From Atherinomorus stipes (Eukaryota; Chordata; Actinopteri; Atheriniformes; Atherinidae), in assembly GCA_023101725.1 (NCBI GenBank), contig JALJCO010013399.1, forward strand, positions 115,200-179,199: 64,000 nt of DNA, written 5' to 3'. A program made the translations under genes and the position numbers. Below, piece after piece: positions 23,640 to 36,114 of the stretch. Position 1 is the stretch's first letter; each line of letters begins with the position of its first letter. The notes below the pieces were generated by a model. That model ran no database searches, had not been told where the DNA came from, and saw nothing but the letters and a program-made list of their open reading frames with translations.

Positions 23640-25195
23640 ATAAAGCGCTTTTCACAGATTAAAAAAAAAAACTGGTACAACAAAATGACATAATTAACAT
23701 ACTAAAAGGAAAAAAATAATAGCAAACAGAAATAAAATGATCAAACCCAGTCAATCATAATCAAATCAACCAAAAGCTTTCCTAAATAAATACGTCTTCA
23801 GCTGCTTTTTAAAGGATTCCACACAGTCGACCAGATGGAGGGACGGGGGAGGTCATTCCAGAATCTAGGGGGCTACAGTCTCAAAAGCCAGGTCCCCATG
23901 AGTTTTAAAACCAGTCCTTTAAAACGACCTTCAGGAGACTCTGGCCTGAGGAACGAAGGGTGCGCCCTTAAGTGTATAGGACACAGCAGATCAATAATAA
24001 ACCGGGGGGCCATGCAGCGCCTGGAAGGTCAAGATTTAGATTTTAAAAATCAATTCGAAATTTAAAGGATAACTTTCTTTTTTTTTAACCTGGACCTTAT
24101 TTCTAGGAGTTCATACGTGCATTTACTCACACGTAAAGTTTCTGCATCACTTTGAGTCCTTCGGAAGATATTTTGTTAAGTTGCCCTTTGAGGACGTCCA
24201 GTATCATAGCGGAGACGGGGCAGCTACTATATAAGACATTATCTGCAGTAAAACTTCTTCATTTCATCAATGCTTTAAGTAGAATGAATGAACGAATGAG
24301 CACTATTGTCCTGTGAGTTCTGAGTTTCTCAGATTGTGTTTTTGTTGTTGTCTGGGTAGTGAGCTGCTCCCCTCAGCTGTACTAAGGAAGCGCACATCGT
24401 GAACTCACGGCCCCGAAAAGTGTGAAGAACACCCTGATAAATAACGGAAACCAAAATCTGGACTCAAGGGACAATAGTACTCCTTTGTTCGTTCATTCTG
24501 ATTAAAGTATTGGTGAAAATCAAGGTGTTTTGCTGCAGATAATGTCTTATATAGTGACTACCCCATTTTTCTGAACACACACCGAAGGGCAACTCAACGT
24601 AATATCTTCCAAAGGACTCAAAGCGATGGAGAAACTTTACCGGTAAGTGAATGCACGTATATACTTCTAGAAATAAGGTCCAGGTTGGAAAGAAAGAAAG
24701 TTATCCTTTAACTGGGAGCTGAAGATTAGACAGAATAGGGGTGATGTGGACCGTTCTGGGTGAACCTGATAAAAGTCCAGCAGAAGAATTCTGGACTAAC
24801 TGGAGTCTTTTGAGTGTCTTCTTATTAAAAAAAGTAAAAACATAATTGCATTAATCAATACGAGATGAGATAAAAGCATGAATGATGATTTCAAATTCTG
24901 CCCTTGACGACATTTTCCTGACTTTTAAGACAGTTCTTAGATGATAAAAGCAGCTTTTGGTCAGCTGTCGGGAATGACCCTCCCACCTGGTCAAACACCA
25001 CACCAAGGTTCCTAAGGCTAGCTTGGATAGACGAGCCCAGAGCACCAAGGTGGTTCTTGATCAGGGGGATCTTTTTTTCAGGAGCAATGATCAATGTTTC
25101 TGTTTTACTTGAATTAATTTGAAGGTAGTTTGAGAACAGCCAGTTTATGATGGAGGACACACATTCCAGGAGCTCGGATAAAAGGTGAAATTCTA
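23640..25195 (-). mobile_element. L2-like LINE 3' end, split by a foldback MITE (right arm)
   Basis: This is the partner of 9105-10665. The frame at 24891-25160 reads [15 protein letters not shown] and NLGVVFDQ more cleanly than on the left. The tail lies near 23640-23720 and the MITE occupies 24062-24711. Confidence 0.75.
24062..24711. mobile_element. Foldback MITE with TTAA target (right arm)
   Basis: This is the partner of 9580-10227 with the same TTAA flanks and long inverted termini, 650 bp. It interrupts the LINE fragment at the same point as in the left arm, so the insertion predates the arm duplication. Confidence 0.75.
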
Positions 25196-25209
25196 CCAGA
25201 ACTTCCTAC

Positions 25210-25708
25210 CAGAAAAAGTGAGTAGCGATCAGCAGCAATCAGCTCATTGATGTGGAGGAAGATCTTATGGCAGAGCGCCGTCACATCCAGGTGGCTCGAC
25301 ACATCCTTTACCAGCTCCAGTAGCCTTGCACAACGGTCCCTGCTGCTGCCGCCACTGCCTCCGTTACCACTTCCGCTGCCACCCTCACCCATCACCGAGC
25401 CCCGAAGAGGAACGATTTCACGGTCACTCAGAAATGTCAGAGATCCCTCTGAGTCTTTAACCACGATGGGTCTGAGTGGCCGGTCGAACTCTGATGCTGA
25501 GATTTTGCGAGTAGGGGTGCCAGGAGCTGGACTGGGGACTGAAGCTGGGGATGGGCAGCGGTTCTCCAGCAGTGTGGGGGGCAGGATGGTGGAGCCTGAG
25601 GGGAGGCTGAGATCTGTGGAGGACTGGAAGGCCCTCTGCTGGGAAGAGCTGTCTTTAGATGATTGGATGGTATGGACTCGCTCAGCAAACCAGGCATTCA
25701 CCATCTCC
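25210..25708 (-). CDS. pde5a: PDE5A exon 2 (native orientation, right arm)
   Basis: This 499-bp exon encodes residues following exon 1: [14 protein letters not shown], a Ser/Pro-rich linker, the block [20 protein letters not shown], a Gly/Ser-rich linker, and the start of GAF-A ([20 protein letters not shown] through ADRYSLFL). RKIS contains the serine known in mammalian PDE5A to be phosphorylated by cGMP-dependent protein kinase, which raises cGMP affinity. The acceptor is tttcaacag and the donor CTG|gtagga. Compared with the human protein as I recall it, both linkers are longer or different. A MITE ends 34 bp before the acceptor and a LINE fragment begins within about 35 bp of the donor, so the exon is closely hemmed in by repeats. 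The left-arm copy differs at one base (Ser here, Thr there in the linker). Confidence 0.93.
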
Positions 25709-25742
25709 CTGTTGAAACAGAAAAGAAAGTGTCTGAGTACTA

Positions 25743-26135
25743 GGGCTGGACAATTAATCGAATTTTAATCGTGATTTCAATTTTGCCTTTTCACAATCAA
25801 AAACACTGCAATCGAAGAAAATCGATTAATCCTGAAGTGAACAGACTGGTGGAGTTACAGGAAGCAAACTGCAGGGAGTATAGAACAGGAATGCATGGAG
25901 ACTGAATATCCATTTTTATTGCTATTATTATTTGAAATAATATTCTTATTTTACTCTGACTCCTTTACTTGTTTTTAATTTATTTCCAGTTTCATCTCTT
26001 TTTAAAGTTATATCTGGAGTTGGTGGTTCAATAAACACTTTTTATAAAACCAATGAATAATCGTGTATATTAATCGTGATTTCAATATCAGTCAAAATAA
26101 TCCTGATTATAATTTTTTCCACAATCATCCAGCCC
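25743..26135. mobile_element. MITE with GGGCTGGA ends, full length (right arm)
   Basis: This 393-bp copy has ends gggctggacaatt and atcatccagccc flanked by TA. It is AT-rich, with no open frame of note. It sits immediately upstream, in gene sense, of the native exon 2 acceptor, whose polypyrimidine tract starts just beyond it. Confidence 0.7.
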
Positions 26136-26215
26136 TACTGAGTGCATGACATAAAAACCAAGATCTAGCTTGGTATGACAAAACTCTAAGCCATGGAGGA
26201 CGATATGGTGCCCTG

Positions 26216-27412
26216 TCACATCTGAACCTGACCCTGAAACTTCTGAATCTGACATTGAAGTTTCTGATCTGACCCTGAAGCATCTGAATCTGACCCTGAA
26301 CCATCTGAATCTGACCCTGAACCATCTGAATATGACCCTGAACCATCTGGATCTGACCCTGAACCATCTGAATCTGACCATGAACCATCTGAATATGACC
26401 CTGAACCATCTGAATATGACCCTGAACCATCTGGATCTGACCATGAACCATCTGGGTCTGACCCTGAACCATCTGAATCTGACATTGAAGTTTCTGATCT
26501 GACCCTGAACCATCTGAATCTGACCATGAACCATCTGAATATGACCCTGAACCATCTGGATCTGACCCTGAACCATCTGAATCTGACCATGAACCATCTG
26601 AATATGACCCTGAACCATCTGAATATGACCCTGAACCATCTGGATCTGACCATGAACCATCTGGGTCTGACCCTGAACCATCTGAATCTGACATTGAAGT
26701 TTCTGATCTGACCCTGAACCATCTGAATCTGACCCTGAACCATCTGAATCTGACCATGAACCATCTGAATATGACCCTGAACCATCTGGATCTGACCCTG
26801 AACCATCTGAATCTGACCCTGAAGCATCTGAATCTGACCATGAACCATCTGAATATGACCCTGAACCATCTGGATCTGACCCTGAACCATCTGAATCTGA
26901 CCCTGAACCATCTGAATCTGACATTGAAGTTTCTGATCTGACCATGAACCATCTGAATATGACCCTGAACCATCTGGATTGCCGCATCTGACCCTGAACC
27001 ATCTGGATCTGACCCTGAACCATCTGGATCTGACCATGAACCATCTGGGTCTGACCCTGAAGCATCTGAATCTGACCCTGAAACATCTGAATCTGACATT
27101 GAAGTTTCTGAATCTGACCCTGAACCATCTGAATATGACCCTGAACCATCTGAATCTGACCCTGAACCATCTGAATCTGACCCTGAACCATCTGGATCTG
27201 ACCATGAACCATCTGAATCTGACATTAAAGTTTCTGAATCTGACATTGAAGTTTCTGAATCTGACCCTGAACCATCTGAATCTGACCCTGAACCATCTGA
27301 ATCTGACCCTGAACCATCTGAATCTGACCATGAAGCATCTGAATATGACCCTGAAGCATCTGAATCTGACCTTAAAGTTTCTGAATATGACCCTGAAGCA
27401 TCTTAATCTGAA
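26216..27412. repeat. 21-bp minisatellite, short allele (right arm)
   Basis: About 57 copies of the same 21-bp unit, 1.2 kb, in the reverse orientation. Sequence variants differ from the left arm (tctgaatatgaccctga and tctggatctgacc are common here), so the two arrays have evolved or rearranged separately. Some 18-bp units occur where gttctgatctgacc lacks three bases. Confidence 0.95.
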
Positions 27413-27512
27413 GCCTCCCCTCCCTAAGATTTCTCTATTAGTGGTTACTGACGATCTTTTTCCACACATTTCCATGACATAAGAAAACAATGTGCCAGGG
27501 ATTATGATTATT

Positions 27513-27936
27513 TTATCTAGTCCTTGTATGCGTTTTATAGTAAGTCCATTTTTTCCATTTATTTTCCATTTTAATCTCTTGTAGTCTAAGTTTATGTTTC
27601 AGTGTCTCCATTTTGTAGATTTCCTCATTAACTGCCACATATTGTTCCTTTGTTGGGGATTCAGTCTTTCCCTTTTCCACTAATTGCCTTATACCACTTT
27701 TATTATTTCTTCTGTAAATGAACACAAAAATCTTGGCCCGGCTTTACACCAGGTCTGTGAGTGCAACAGTGTTACACCATGCGCACCGAATCACGCTCGT
27801 TGTTGTCAATGGTTTGACTTCCATCGAGCCCACCGCAGTGAGTGAGCGGTCCATCGTCGCTTCGTCATGTCGCGCCACTGCACTAAATCTATGCGCCAGC
27901 TCTATTTTTGATGGAGCACGCACCAACACCATGTAA
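27513..27936 (-). other. Two small open frames of unknown origin (right arm)
   Basis: This is the partner of 5084-5503. The lysine-rich frame is at 27513-27725 and the other at 27744-27932. Few residues differ between arms, as expected from the overall arm similarity. Preservation is therefore not evidence of function. Confidence 0.35.
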
Positions 27937-28638
27937 ATTTCAGTAGTTCAGATGACAGATTTTTAACTGCTGAATCTTGTGTCCACAGAGATGAAATCAT
28001 GTCCGTGGACACAGACATCGTGTCCTGCTTGAAGTTCTGAAGAAGACCCCACTCATTTCTCCAGACCAGGAGACCTTCGATAGAGATCCCTCAGACTCCC
28101 TGATTCCGTGGAGGGCGACACCCTTAGTTGGTTTCTCGATAATGTCAGCATGAGTCTAACTTATTATCAGTCCAGTTCTTGCTGGCTCGTTATGAATTTC
28201 TACTGATGTATATAAATGATGCTGTTTATCATATTGCAAACTGTAGTGTATGTCAGAAAGAAGGCAACCAGTGAAATGGCATTATCAGTATGAACAACAA
28301 CCTTGAAGCAGACAGGCTGCAGCAGCAGAAGACCTAGCATGATAGCAACCTGTAGTCCATTGTCAGAGCATATCTAAAGTATTTCTACCTGAGGACCATC
28401 TAGCATGCAGGAGAGTTGGCAGGTGCACAACATGCTGTATGTCGGCAATAATGAAAAGAAGTTTTTTTTAGGCTTTTACTTTATAATTTATGCTTAAAAG
28501 TTTGTTTTTTTCCCCAGTAAGCCATTTCACGGTTGGCATTGAAAAAAAAGACAGAAAATTCAGAGAACTTCCCACACACCTTTGTGAATACATCAGCGAT
28601 CCTAAACCGTTGGACTGATGGCAGGAAAATATTGCACA

Positions 28639-31083
28639 ACCCTTTATAACCCTATAAACCTGTAAACCTAGAACCCTGGACCCCTGCAACCTGAAATCTA
28701 GAAATCTGTAAACCTAGAACCCTGGACCCCTGCAACCTGGAACCTAGAAATCTGTAAACCTAGAACCCTGGACCCCTGAAACCTATAAACCTGTAAACCT
28801 AGAACCCTGGACCCCTGAAATCTAGAAACCTGTAAACCTAGAACCCTGGACTCCTGAAACCTGCAAACCTAGAACTCTGTAAACCTGGAATCTATAAACC
28901 TAGAATCCTGGACCCCTGAAACCTGGAACCTAGAAACCTGTAAACCTAGAACCCTGTAAACCTGAAACTTGTAACCTATAAGCCTAGAGCCTTGGACCCC
29001 CTGAAACCTGTAATCTAGAAACCTAGAACCCTGTACCTCTGAAACCTGTAATCTAGAAACCTGTAAACTTAGAACCCTGGACCCCCGAAACCTTTAAACC
29101 TAGAATGGAAACCTAGAAACCTGTAAACCTAGAACCCTGGACTCCTGAAACCTGCAAACCTAGAACTCTGTAAACCTGGAATCTATAAACCTAGAATCCT
29201 AGACCCCCTGAAACCTGGAACCTAGAAACCTGTAAACCTAGAACCCTGTAAACCTGAAACTTGTAACCTATAAGCCTAGAGCCTTGGACCCCTGAAACCT
29301 GGAATCTAGAAACCTAGAACCCTGTACCTCTGAAACCTGTAACCTAGAAACCTGTAAACTTAGAACCCTGGACCCCCGAAACCTTTAAACCTAGAATGGA
29401 AACCTGAAACCTGGAAACCTATAAGCCTAGAGCCTTGCACCCCTGAAACCTGGAATCTATAAACCTGTAAACCTAGAACCCTGTAAACCTGAAACTTGTA
29501 ACCTATAAGCCTAGAGCCTTGGACCCCTGAAACCTGGAATCTAGAAACTACAACCCTGGACGCCTGAAACCTGTAACCTAGAAACCCGTAAACGTAGAAC
29601 CCTGGATCCCTGAAACCTGGAATCTAGAAACCTGGAAACTTAGAACCTTGGACCCCCGAAACCTTTAAACCTAGAATGGAAACCTGAAACCTGGAAACCT
29701 ATAAGCCTAGAGCCTTGCACCCCTGAAACCTGGAATCTAGAAACTACAATCCTGTACGCCTGAAACCTGGAACCTAGAAATCTGTAAACCTAGAACCCTG
29801 GACCCCTGAAATCTAGAAACCTGTAAACATAGAACCCTGACCCCTGAAACCTGGAACCTAGAAATCTGTAAACCTAGAACCCTGGACCCCTGAAATCTAG
29901 AAACCTGTAAACCTAGAACCCTGTACCCCTGAAACCTGTAAACTTGAAACCTAGAACCCTGGACCCCTGGAACCTAGAAACCTGTAAACCTAGAACCCTG
30001 GACTCCTGAAACCTGTAAACCTAGAACTCTGTAAACCTGGAATCTATAAACCTGTAAACCTAGAACCCTGTAAACCTGAAACTTGTAACCTATAAGCCTT
30101 GGACCCCTGAAACCTGGAATCTAGAAACTACAACCCTGTACCTCTGAAACCTGTAACCTAGAAACCCGTAAACGTAGAACCCTGGATCCCTGAAACCTGC
30201 AAACCTAGAACTCTGTAAACCTGGAATCTATAAACCTAGAATCCTAGACCCCTGAAACCTGGAACCTAGAAACCTGTAAACCTAGAACCCTGGACTCCTG
30301 AAACCTGCAAACCTAGAACTCTGTAAACCTGGAATCTATAAACCTAGAATCCTAGACCCCTGAAACCTGGAACCTAGAAACCTGTAAACCTAGAAACCTG
30401 TAAACCTAGAACCCTGTAAACCTGAAACTTGTAACCTATAAGCCTAGAGCCTTGGACCCCTGAAACCTGGAATCTAGAAACCTAGAACCCTGTACCTCTG
30501 AAACCTGTAACCTAGAAACCTGTAAACTTAGAACCCTGGACCCCCGAAACCTTTAAACCTAGAATGGAAACCTGAAACCTGGAAACCTATAAGCCTAGAG
30601 CCTTGCACCCCTGAAACCTGGAATCTATAAACCTGTAAACCTAGAACCCTGTAAACCTGAAACTTGTAACCTATAAGCCTAGAGCCTTGGACCCCTGAAA
30701 CCTGGAATCTAGAAACTACAACCCTGGACGCCTGAAACCTGTAACCTAGAAACCCGTAAACGTAGAACCCTGGATCCCTGAAACCTGGAATCTAGAAACC
30801 TGGAAACTTAGAACCCTGGACCCCCGAAACCTTTAAACCTAGAATGGAAACCTAGAACCCTGGAAACCTGAAACCTGTAACCTATAAGCCTAGAGCCTTG
30901 CACCCCTGAAACCTGGAATCTGGAAACTACAACCCTGTACGCCTGAAACCTGCAACCTAGAAACCTGTAAACCTAGAACCCTGGACCCCTGAAATCTGGA
31001 ACCCTGTCAACCTACCTTAGACCCCTGGACCCCAGGCAGCTGGACACTTAAAACCCTGGACCCCTGAAATCTGGAAACCTTGG
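28639..31083. repeat. Minisatellite A, long allele (right arm)
   Basis: About 2.4 kb of the same modules in reverse complement (aacctgtaaacctagaac, cctggacccctgaaa). Longer blocks that include cttggaccc and aatggaaacct recur, so there is higher-order structure absent or reduced in the left arm. Confidence 0.9.
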
Positions 31084-32566
31084 CTGTTCCACATTTCAAG
31101 CCGTCATCTTCTTTATGTTTCATGACCCAAATATATTCCAATTAATGATGGGAGGAAATAGGATGTGAAGGGTGATGTCATCACGCTGGGTCTCATTCAT
31201 GAAACGTGAGCAGAGTGAATTTCTGTGTAAACTGTTAGTAAACGTAAATTTACATGAATCTGGCATTCATTAATATTTTAGTAGCTCCAATCTGTTCGTG
31301 GCTACTAACAAACTCTACACATGCTCTCGACTGTGTAAATTTACAAACACATAAATAATGATTGCCCCTGTTGTAAATTACAATTTCAATTCACATTGCG
31401 CTCTATCATGGGCAGATTCAGTGGAAAACGCAGCATCCCCAACTTCTGTAAACAGTGTTACCACCGGATGCTGCACATGCGTGCTGCCTTTGTTACTATC
31501 CGCAGTGCTTCGCCTGTGATTGGCCTGTACTTCCGCGACATACAGTTGTCCCATTGAATGCCACCTAGTCTGTCCTTTGATGTGAAATCAGCTTCTCGTT
31601 TGTACTCGATCAGAATGTGCGGGTCACAAAAAGTAATTGGAAAAAATCTCAAGTTAATTTGTTCACTTTCGCCAAGTGGTGCTTGTCAGATCCGCCAGAT
31701 TACAGCAACTATGCTAAGCTAAGCTAAAGTCAGTGCTGCCAGATTCAGAGAATGACTGGGTCGGTCCCCTCAGGGGACTGCGGGGGGAGGCTAAATTTCT
31801 CCCAGAGGTGGCATATGCCTTTAAAGCTGCATAATACTTATACTTTGTAAACACCAGACCTGAAAGGTCCCTCTGTGGATTGGTGAGATGGATCAAGGAA
31901 TTCAGGCCAAAATCAGATCCATGATTGGGGTCAAAATCAGAGGCCAATATCAATATTGGATCGGATTGGTTCCAGCTCCAGGAAAAAGCAAACAAAAGTA
32001 AAACAATGAACAAAAAACAAAGGGTAAAGAGTAAGATAAAATAAAGAGATAAAAACAAAATGACAGAAAAATAAACATGATGAAGATGGAAAATCTGGAA
32101 TGATGCAGCTGTAGCTCTAAAACGCCATCAGACCACAGAACAATACAGGTACATTATCTCTGCAAAGAACAAGTCTGATCAACAAAAGCACAACCAGATT
32201 AGAGGTTTAACTACAGATAGTTCACGAGATGTCTCCAAAATGGCAATTTGGATTGGCCGGGCACCTGTTCTCAACGTCCCCCCATGGGGGGAAACCTCAG
32301 GTTAGGTTAACCCCTGTACAGGATTCAGTGTGAAGTCCCCCAGTCCAGAAGACATCTGCAGACAACAGGAAGCATCAGTGCTAACATGTAGCATCAATGC
32401 TAACATGCATCATGACAACATGACAGGAGAAGCTCAGTTAAACGACTCTGCCAAGCGTCAGCATACAAACCAAACACAGTTCAGACCACAACAATTAAAA
32501 GGGAACATATCCTTTCCGGAAATACTTTACACAACCCTGGGATGATTTTCCTCATTCCTATGATTA
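31084..32566. other. Unassigned intron sequence (right arm)
   Basis: This is the partner of 2018-3500. No gene is supported. The open frames are short and shared with the left arm simply because the arms are near-identical. Confidence 0.4.
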
Positions 32567-32574
32567 CTTTACAC

Positions 32575-33401
32575 CAGGGGTGTCAAACATAAGGCCCGGG
32601 GGCCAAAACTCACCCGCCAAAGGGTCCAGTCTGGTCCGCGAGGTGAATTATAAAATGTCACTTTTAAAACAATAAAACAAGTTATAGTTTCTAATTTGTC
32701 CACCAGAGCTTGGAATCTTTTTAATATCTAAATATGAAGTATTTCAATAATACTTTACAGATTTGACCTCATAGTTTATATTATGAGGTCAGGAATACTT
32801 CACACATGAGGAAATATTATTTCTCTTAAAAAGTCATAATGTGAAATACTGTATTTTTTAGTTCCAGATACCTGTGATTCAATATTACAGTAAGTGATTT
32901 TGTACATCCATTGTGATCTGAAAGTTACAATAAACATGTAGTGTTGTATTTGAATGACTTGATAATGACAATGATAAAAGTAGAAATATAAAAATTCATA
33001 TATTAAAAATATTCAATATTTGAGAAGTTTTGAGGGAAAATTAATTTATAAATTCATATTTATATGAGTTTATATTAAAATATATATGAATATAAATTTC
33101 ATATATACAATAAAATGTTGACTGATTTTAATACATAAAATGAATAAAGAAAAAAATATAAACAAATGAGGCAAAATATTGTTGAAACCATCCATCTTAC
33201 TCAATAAATTTCATGTTCATTTTTTCTAAAAGGAAAGTTCGTTAAATATAAACATCTTGACAAATAAAAGGAAATAAAATAAAAGGAAACATTTGCAGTT
33301 ATTGTTATTTATAGGTTATTGATCATTTTGCCGGTCCGGCCCACTTGAGATGAAATTGTGCCGTATGTGGCCCCTGAACTAAAATGAGTTTGACACCTCT
33401 T
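32575..33401. mobile_element. hAT-type MITE (right arm)
   Basis: This is the palindrome partner of 1180-2009, with the same terminal repeats and 8-bp flanks ctttacac and ctttgcac. Small substitutions separate the two. No coding capacity was seen. Confidence 0.8.
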
Positions 33402-33775
33402 CTTTGCACATTCCCAGATGAACTGCGCTGCTTTTCTCTGGATTCCACTTAAAGTAATGTGTTTTTATTTTATGAGGAGATAACATTTACACTCTCTACT
33501 GTGTTCCAGGTGAATTTACTCTGACGCAGTAACATATCTTGATTCTGATACTTCTATACTACTCTCACATGTCAAATCAAATTTAATCAAATCAAACTTT
33601 ATTTATCAATCGCTTTTCATGCCAAGGGCAACATTAAGTGCTTTACATACATCGTCTGGCCCCCAAAAAGTGGCTACCTGGATTTAAATAAGCAAATAGG
33701 TAGCTAGCCTCCGATTGGATAATTACTGCATGTGCAAATATCGTTCAGCTGCAACAAGTTATTTAACCCCAACTG

Positions 33776-33991
33776 GTGCAATGACTTGCTTCTCATTCCT
33801 TCAACAAGTATGTGGAAAGACACATCCGTGGTGGTGGAAAAGATGTCTGTCTGAGAAGGGTCAAATCATTGGCATCAAGAGGTGAAAACATCTAAGGAGA
33901 TGCAGAAACTACTAAAACTGGATTCAGAGCTGTCCAACACATTATTGAAAACTGGAAGGATAACATCCAACCCCTAATTTCCTTATCTTGA
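33776..33991 (+). pseudogene. Tc1-like transposase, N-terminal fragment (right arm)
   Basis: This is the palindrome partner of the fragment at 185-400, on the plus strand. It shows the same helix-turn-helix-like coding remnant with small frame-breaking gaps. It ends where, in an intact element, the linker to the catalytic domain would follow. Confidence 0.6.
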
Positions 33992-34175
33992 CTAAAAACA
34001 CGAGAGTAACAGCAAGAGTAACAAACGCGTCTTTGTGCAGAGACCAGAATTATGCATACCGCCTTGTAGTTGTAAATATATTCATTTATTTTAGATCTTC
34101 CATTTTAGACAAGGGGCAGAAAAATAGGTCTTATAATGAAGAGGTGAAGCACCCAAACAAGAACTGAACTGAAAA

Positions 34176-34814
34176 CACATCAAACCTCCAAAGAAAACCT
34201 TGAAAGCCCTTCAGAAAGTCTGGAGATCTACTGGTGAAGGCCACTTTTTCTGCTTGCTTGGAAGCAAAATACCTGTATAAAGACATGAGATATGGCTCTG
34301 GGTTTTTACTGTATCCATGTAGACTAGAGTCTGTTTACATTAGATAAATACACAACGAGGAAGAGCAGCACTCCTCAAAAACCAAGTTTAAACAGTAAAT
34401 CAGATCAACGTAAACCCTGTAATGTTAACACTGCCTGAAAACAGGGCTAAAAAAAGGAAGCATGCAATAATAATATTAGTAATAATAACTATCACTCCCA
34501 CTATTATGTAACATCAAGGCTTTTACGAGGCTCGTGTGTTTGTTTTAACCTCTTGATGGATTTAATGTGGATATTTACTGGAACAAATCCAGTGAGTCAC
34601 TCAGGGTGCATGTTTGAGCAGTAAACTGGATGTCATCACACAGAAAGCCTCTTATCAGCCAACACATATCAGACATGCACTCTGCTGAAGGTCATGTGAC
34701 TCATTCTGACGTTTTCACGCCTCAGAAAGCTTCGGCTCAGCTGACTGGACGCCTTAAACCTGCAGGATAACAACGAATCCTGGTGTCGCCATCCTGTTTT
34801 CAGGCAGACACGCT
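34176..34814. other. Unassigned sequence just beyond the right arm
   Basis: This is intron 1 of pde5a by position. No exon, RNA gene or element boundary was recognised. The palindrome may in reality continue into this stretch, since the left arm is truncated by the window edge. Confidence 0.4.
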
Positions 34815-35654
34815 AGGGATGCACGATAAAATCGGCCCCCCGATCGGTATCGGCCCATATCGGCCTTAAAACTGAGTGTCGGACATCGGCCAGCCAACCG
34901 ATATTTAACCGATCAGGCCGCCGTTTCTAAAATCTAAAGAAACAAAAACTTCTTTAAAAAAACTTATTTTTTTACAGACTGTCAAACTTTTAAAGACAGT
35001 TTCTTTTAGGGTATTCTGTGTGAACGGTTTATACACGCTCATTTGTGTAAATAACCAAATATTAGGGCTGAGAAAAAATATCGACACACTGAAATACCCT
35101 GATAATTTCATATGCAGATTTCATACTGATTTCTGAAAACACAATTTTGATCTATTTTACCTTTGAAATTTCGCAAGAATTTGTCAGTCTCGTGAAAAAT
35201 CACGAGATTTCACAAAAACCCGCGAGATTTCGTAACAGAACAACAAAATCTTGCGAAATTTCGTTAGTAAAATAGATCAATACCGCATTTTTAAATATCA
35301 ATATGATATCAGCATATGGAAATATCATGATATTTCAGTGCATCAATATTTTTTCCCACCCCTACCAAATATCCTGTTTTTGGGTATTGTTTTTTTTTCT
35401 CTTCTTTTTTTTTCTCAGGGAGAAGAAAATCCGGGTGGTTCTAGGATATAACGCACATATCCTATTAGTTTTGTTCGAACTGTGGTTTGACTTGTTATAC
35501 ATAAAACAAGTTGAGGTATTTTTGTTATTTTGCAGAAGGAATGAATATTACATGATTTATTTTTCAGCTTTAATATTGGTGTCGATATCATTTATCGGCC
35601 ACATGAGTTTTAAAATATTGGATATCGGCCAAAATTCCCATATCATCCATTCCT
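34815..35654. mobile_element. TATCGG-type DNA transposon, non-autonomous
   Basis: This 840-bp element begins agggatgcacgataaaatc and ends atatcatccattcct, imperfect inverted termini. It contains repeated atcggcc words near both ends and an internal foldback around 35155-35285 (gaaatttcgcaagaatt against cttgcgaaatttcg, bounded by tctattttac / gtaaaatagat). It belongs to the same family as the remnants at the palindrome centre and a short piece near 59830-59920. Confidence 0.65.
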
Positions 35655-36100
35655 AAAACACACCATGGAAGAGATGATGTCAGAGCCAGTCAGGTGGAGT
35701 CCTTCTCACTCCATCTCCCATCCAACTGCCTGCCGCCCCACAGAGCGACACTAATGTATCCAGCGGAGGTGTGGCCGGATCAATACCTCTCAACTGGAGC
35801 GGCAGAATGGCTGATGTGTGCAAACCTCTTGCATCCTGCATAAACGTTTAAGTTTCATTCCTAAGGAGGACGGAAAATTAAAAATGCTCCCTGACAATAC
35901 AGTACTTCAGATGGAACATAAATCAGCCAGACAGGATGTTTGCTGTTACAAACAAAAAGGTTACCATGGTGATTTAAGTGGTTGAAAGTGAATGAGCCAA
36001 AATGTCCTGATGGATTGCTGCTAATGTTCGGGTGTAACAATTACACTACCACGTTCATTCAACGACCAATGAGCAGACAGCACTGATACAAACTCATCAT
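35655..36100. other. Unassigned intron 1 sequence
   Basis: No gene, repeat or structural RNA recognised. Confidence 0.4.
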
Positions 36101-36114
36101 GTGAAAGCTGTGTC

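Larger units (their letters stand above)
17037..34175 (-). repeat. Right arm of a giant inverted repeat
   Basis: This is the reverse-complement partner of 1-16710, about 430 bp longer overall because of indels. It carries pde5a exons 2 and 3 in the same orientation as exon 1 at 53.8 kb, so it is taken as the original copy. Identity ends at 34175 only because the left arm runs out of window. The sequence continues to the right without an obvious junction. Confidence 0.95.

Noticed and set aside
1..34175. Palindrome as a simple missed-adapter single-molecule artefact
   Set aside because: The arms differ by substitutions, a SINE with target duplication and several large indels, so they come from two different templates. 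A join of two haplotypes remains possible.
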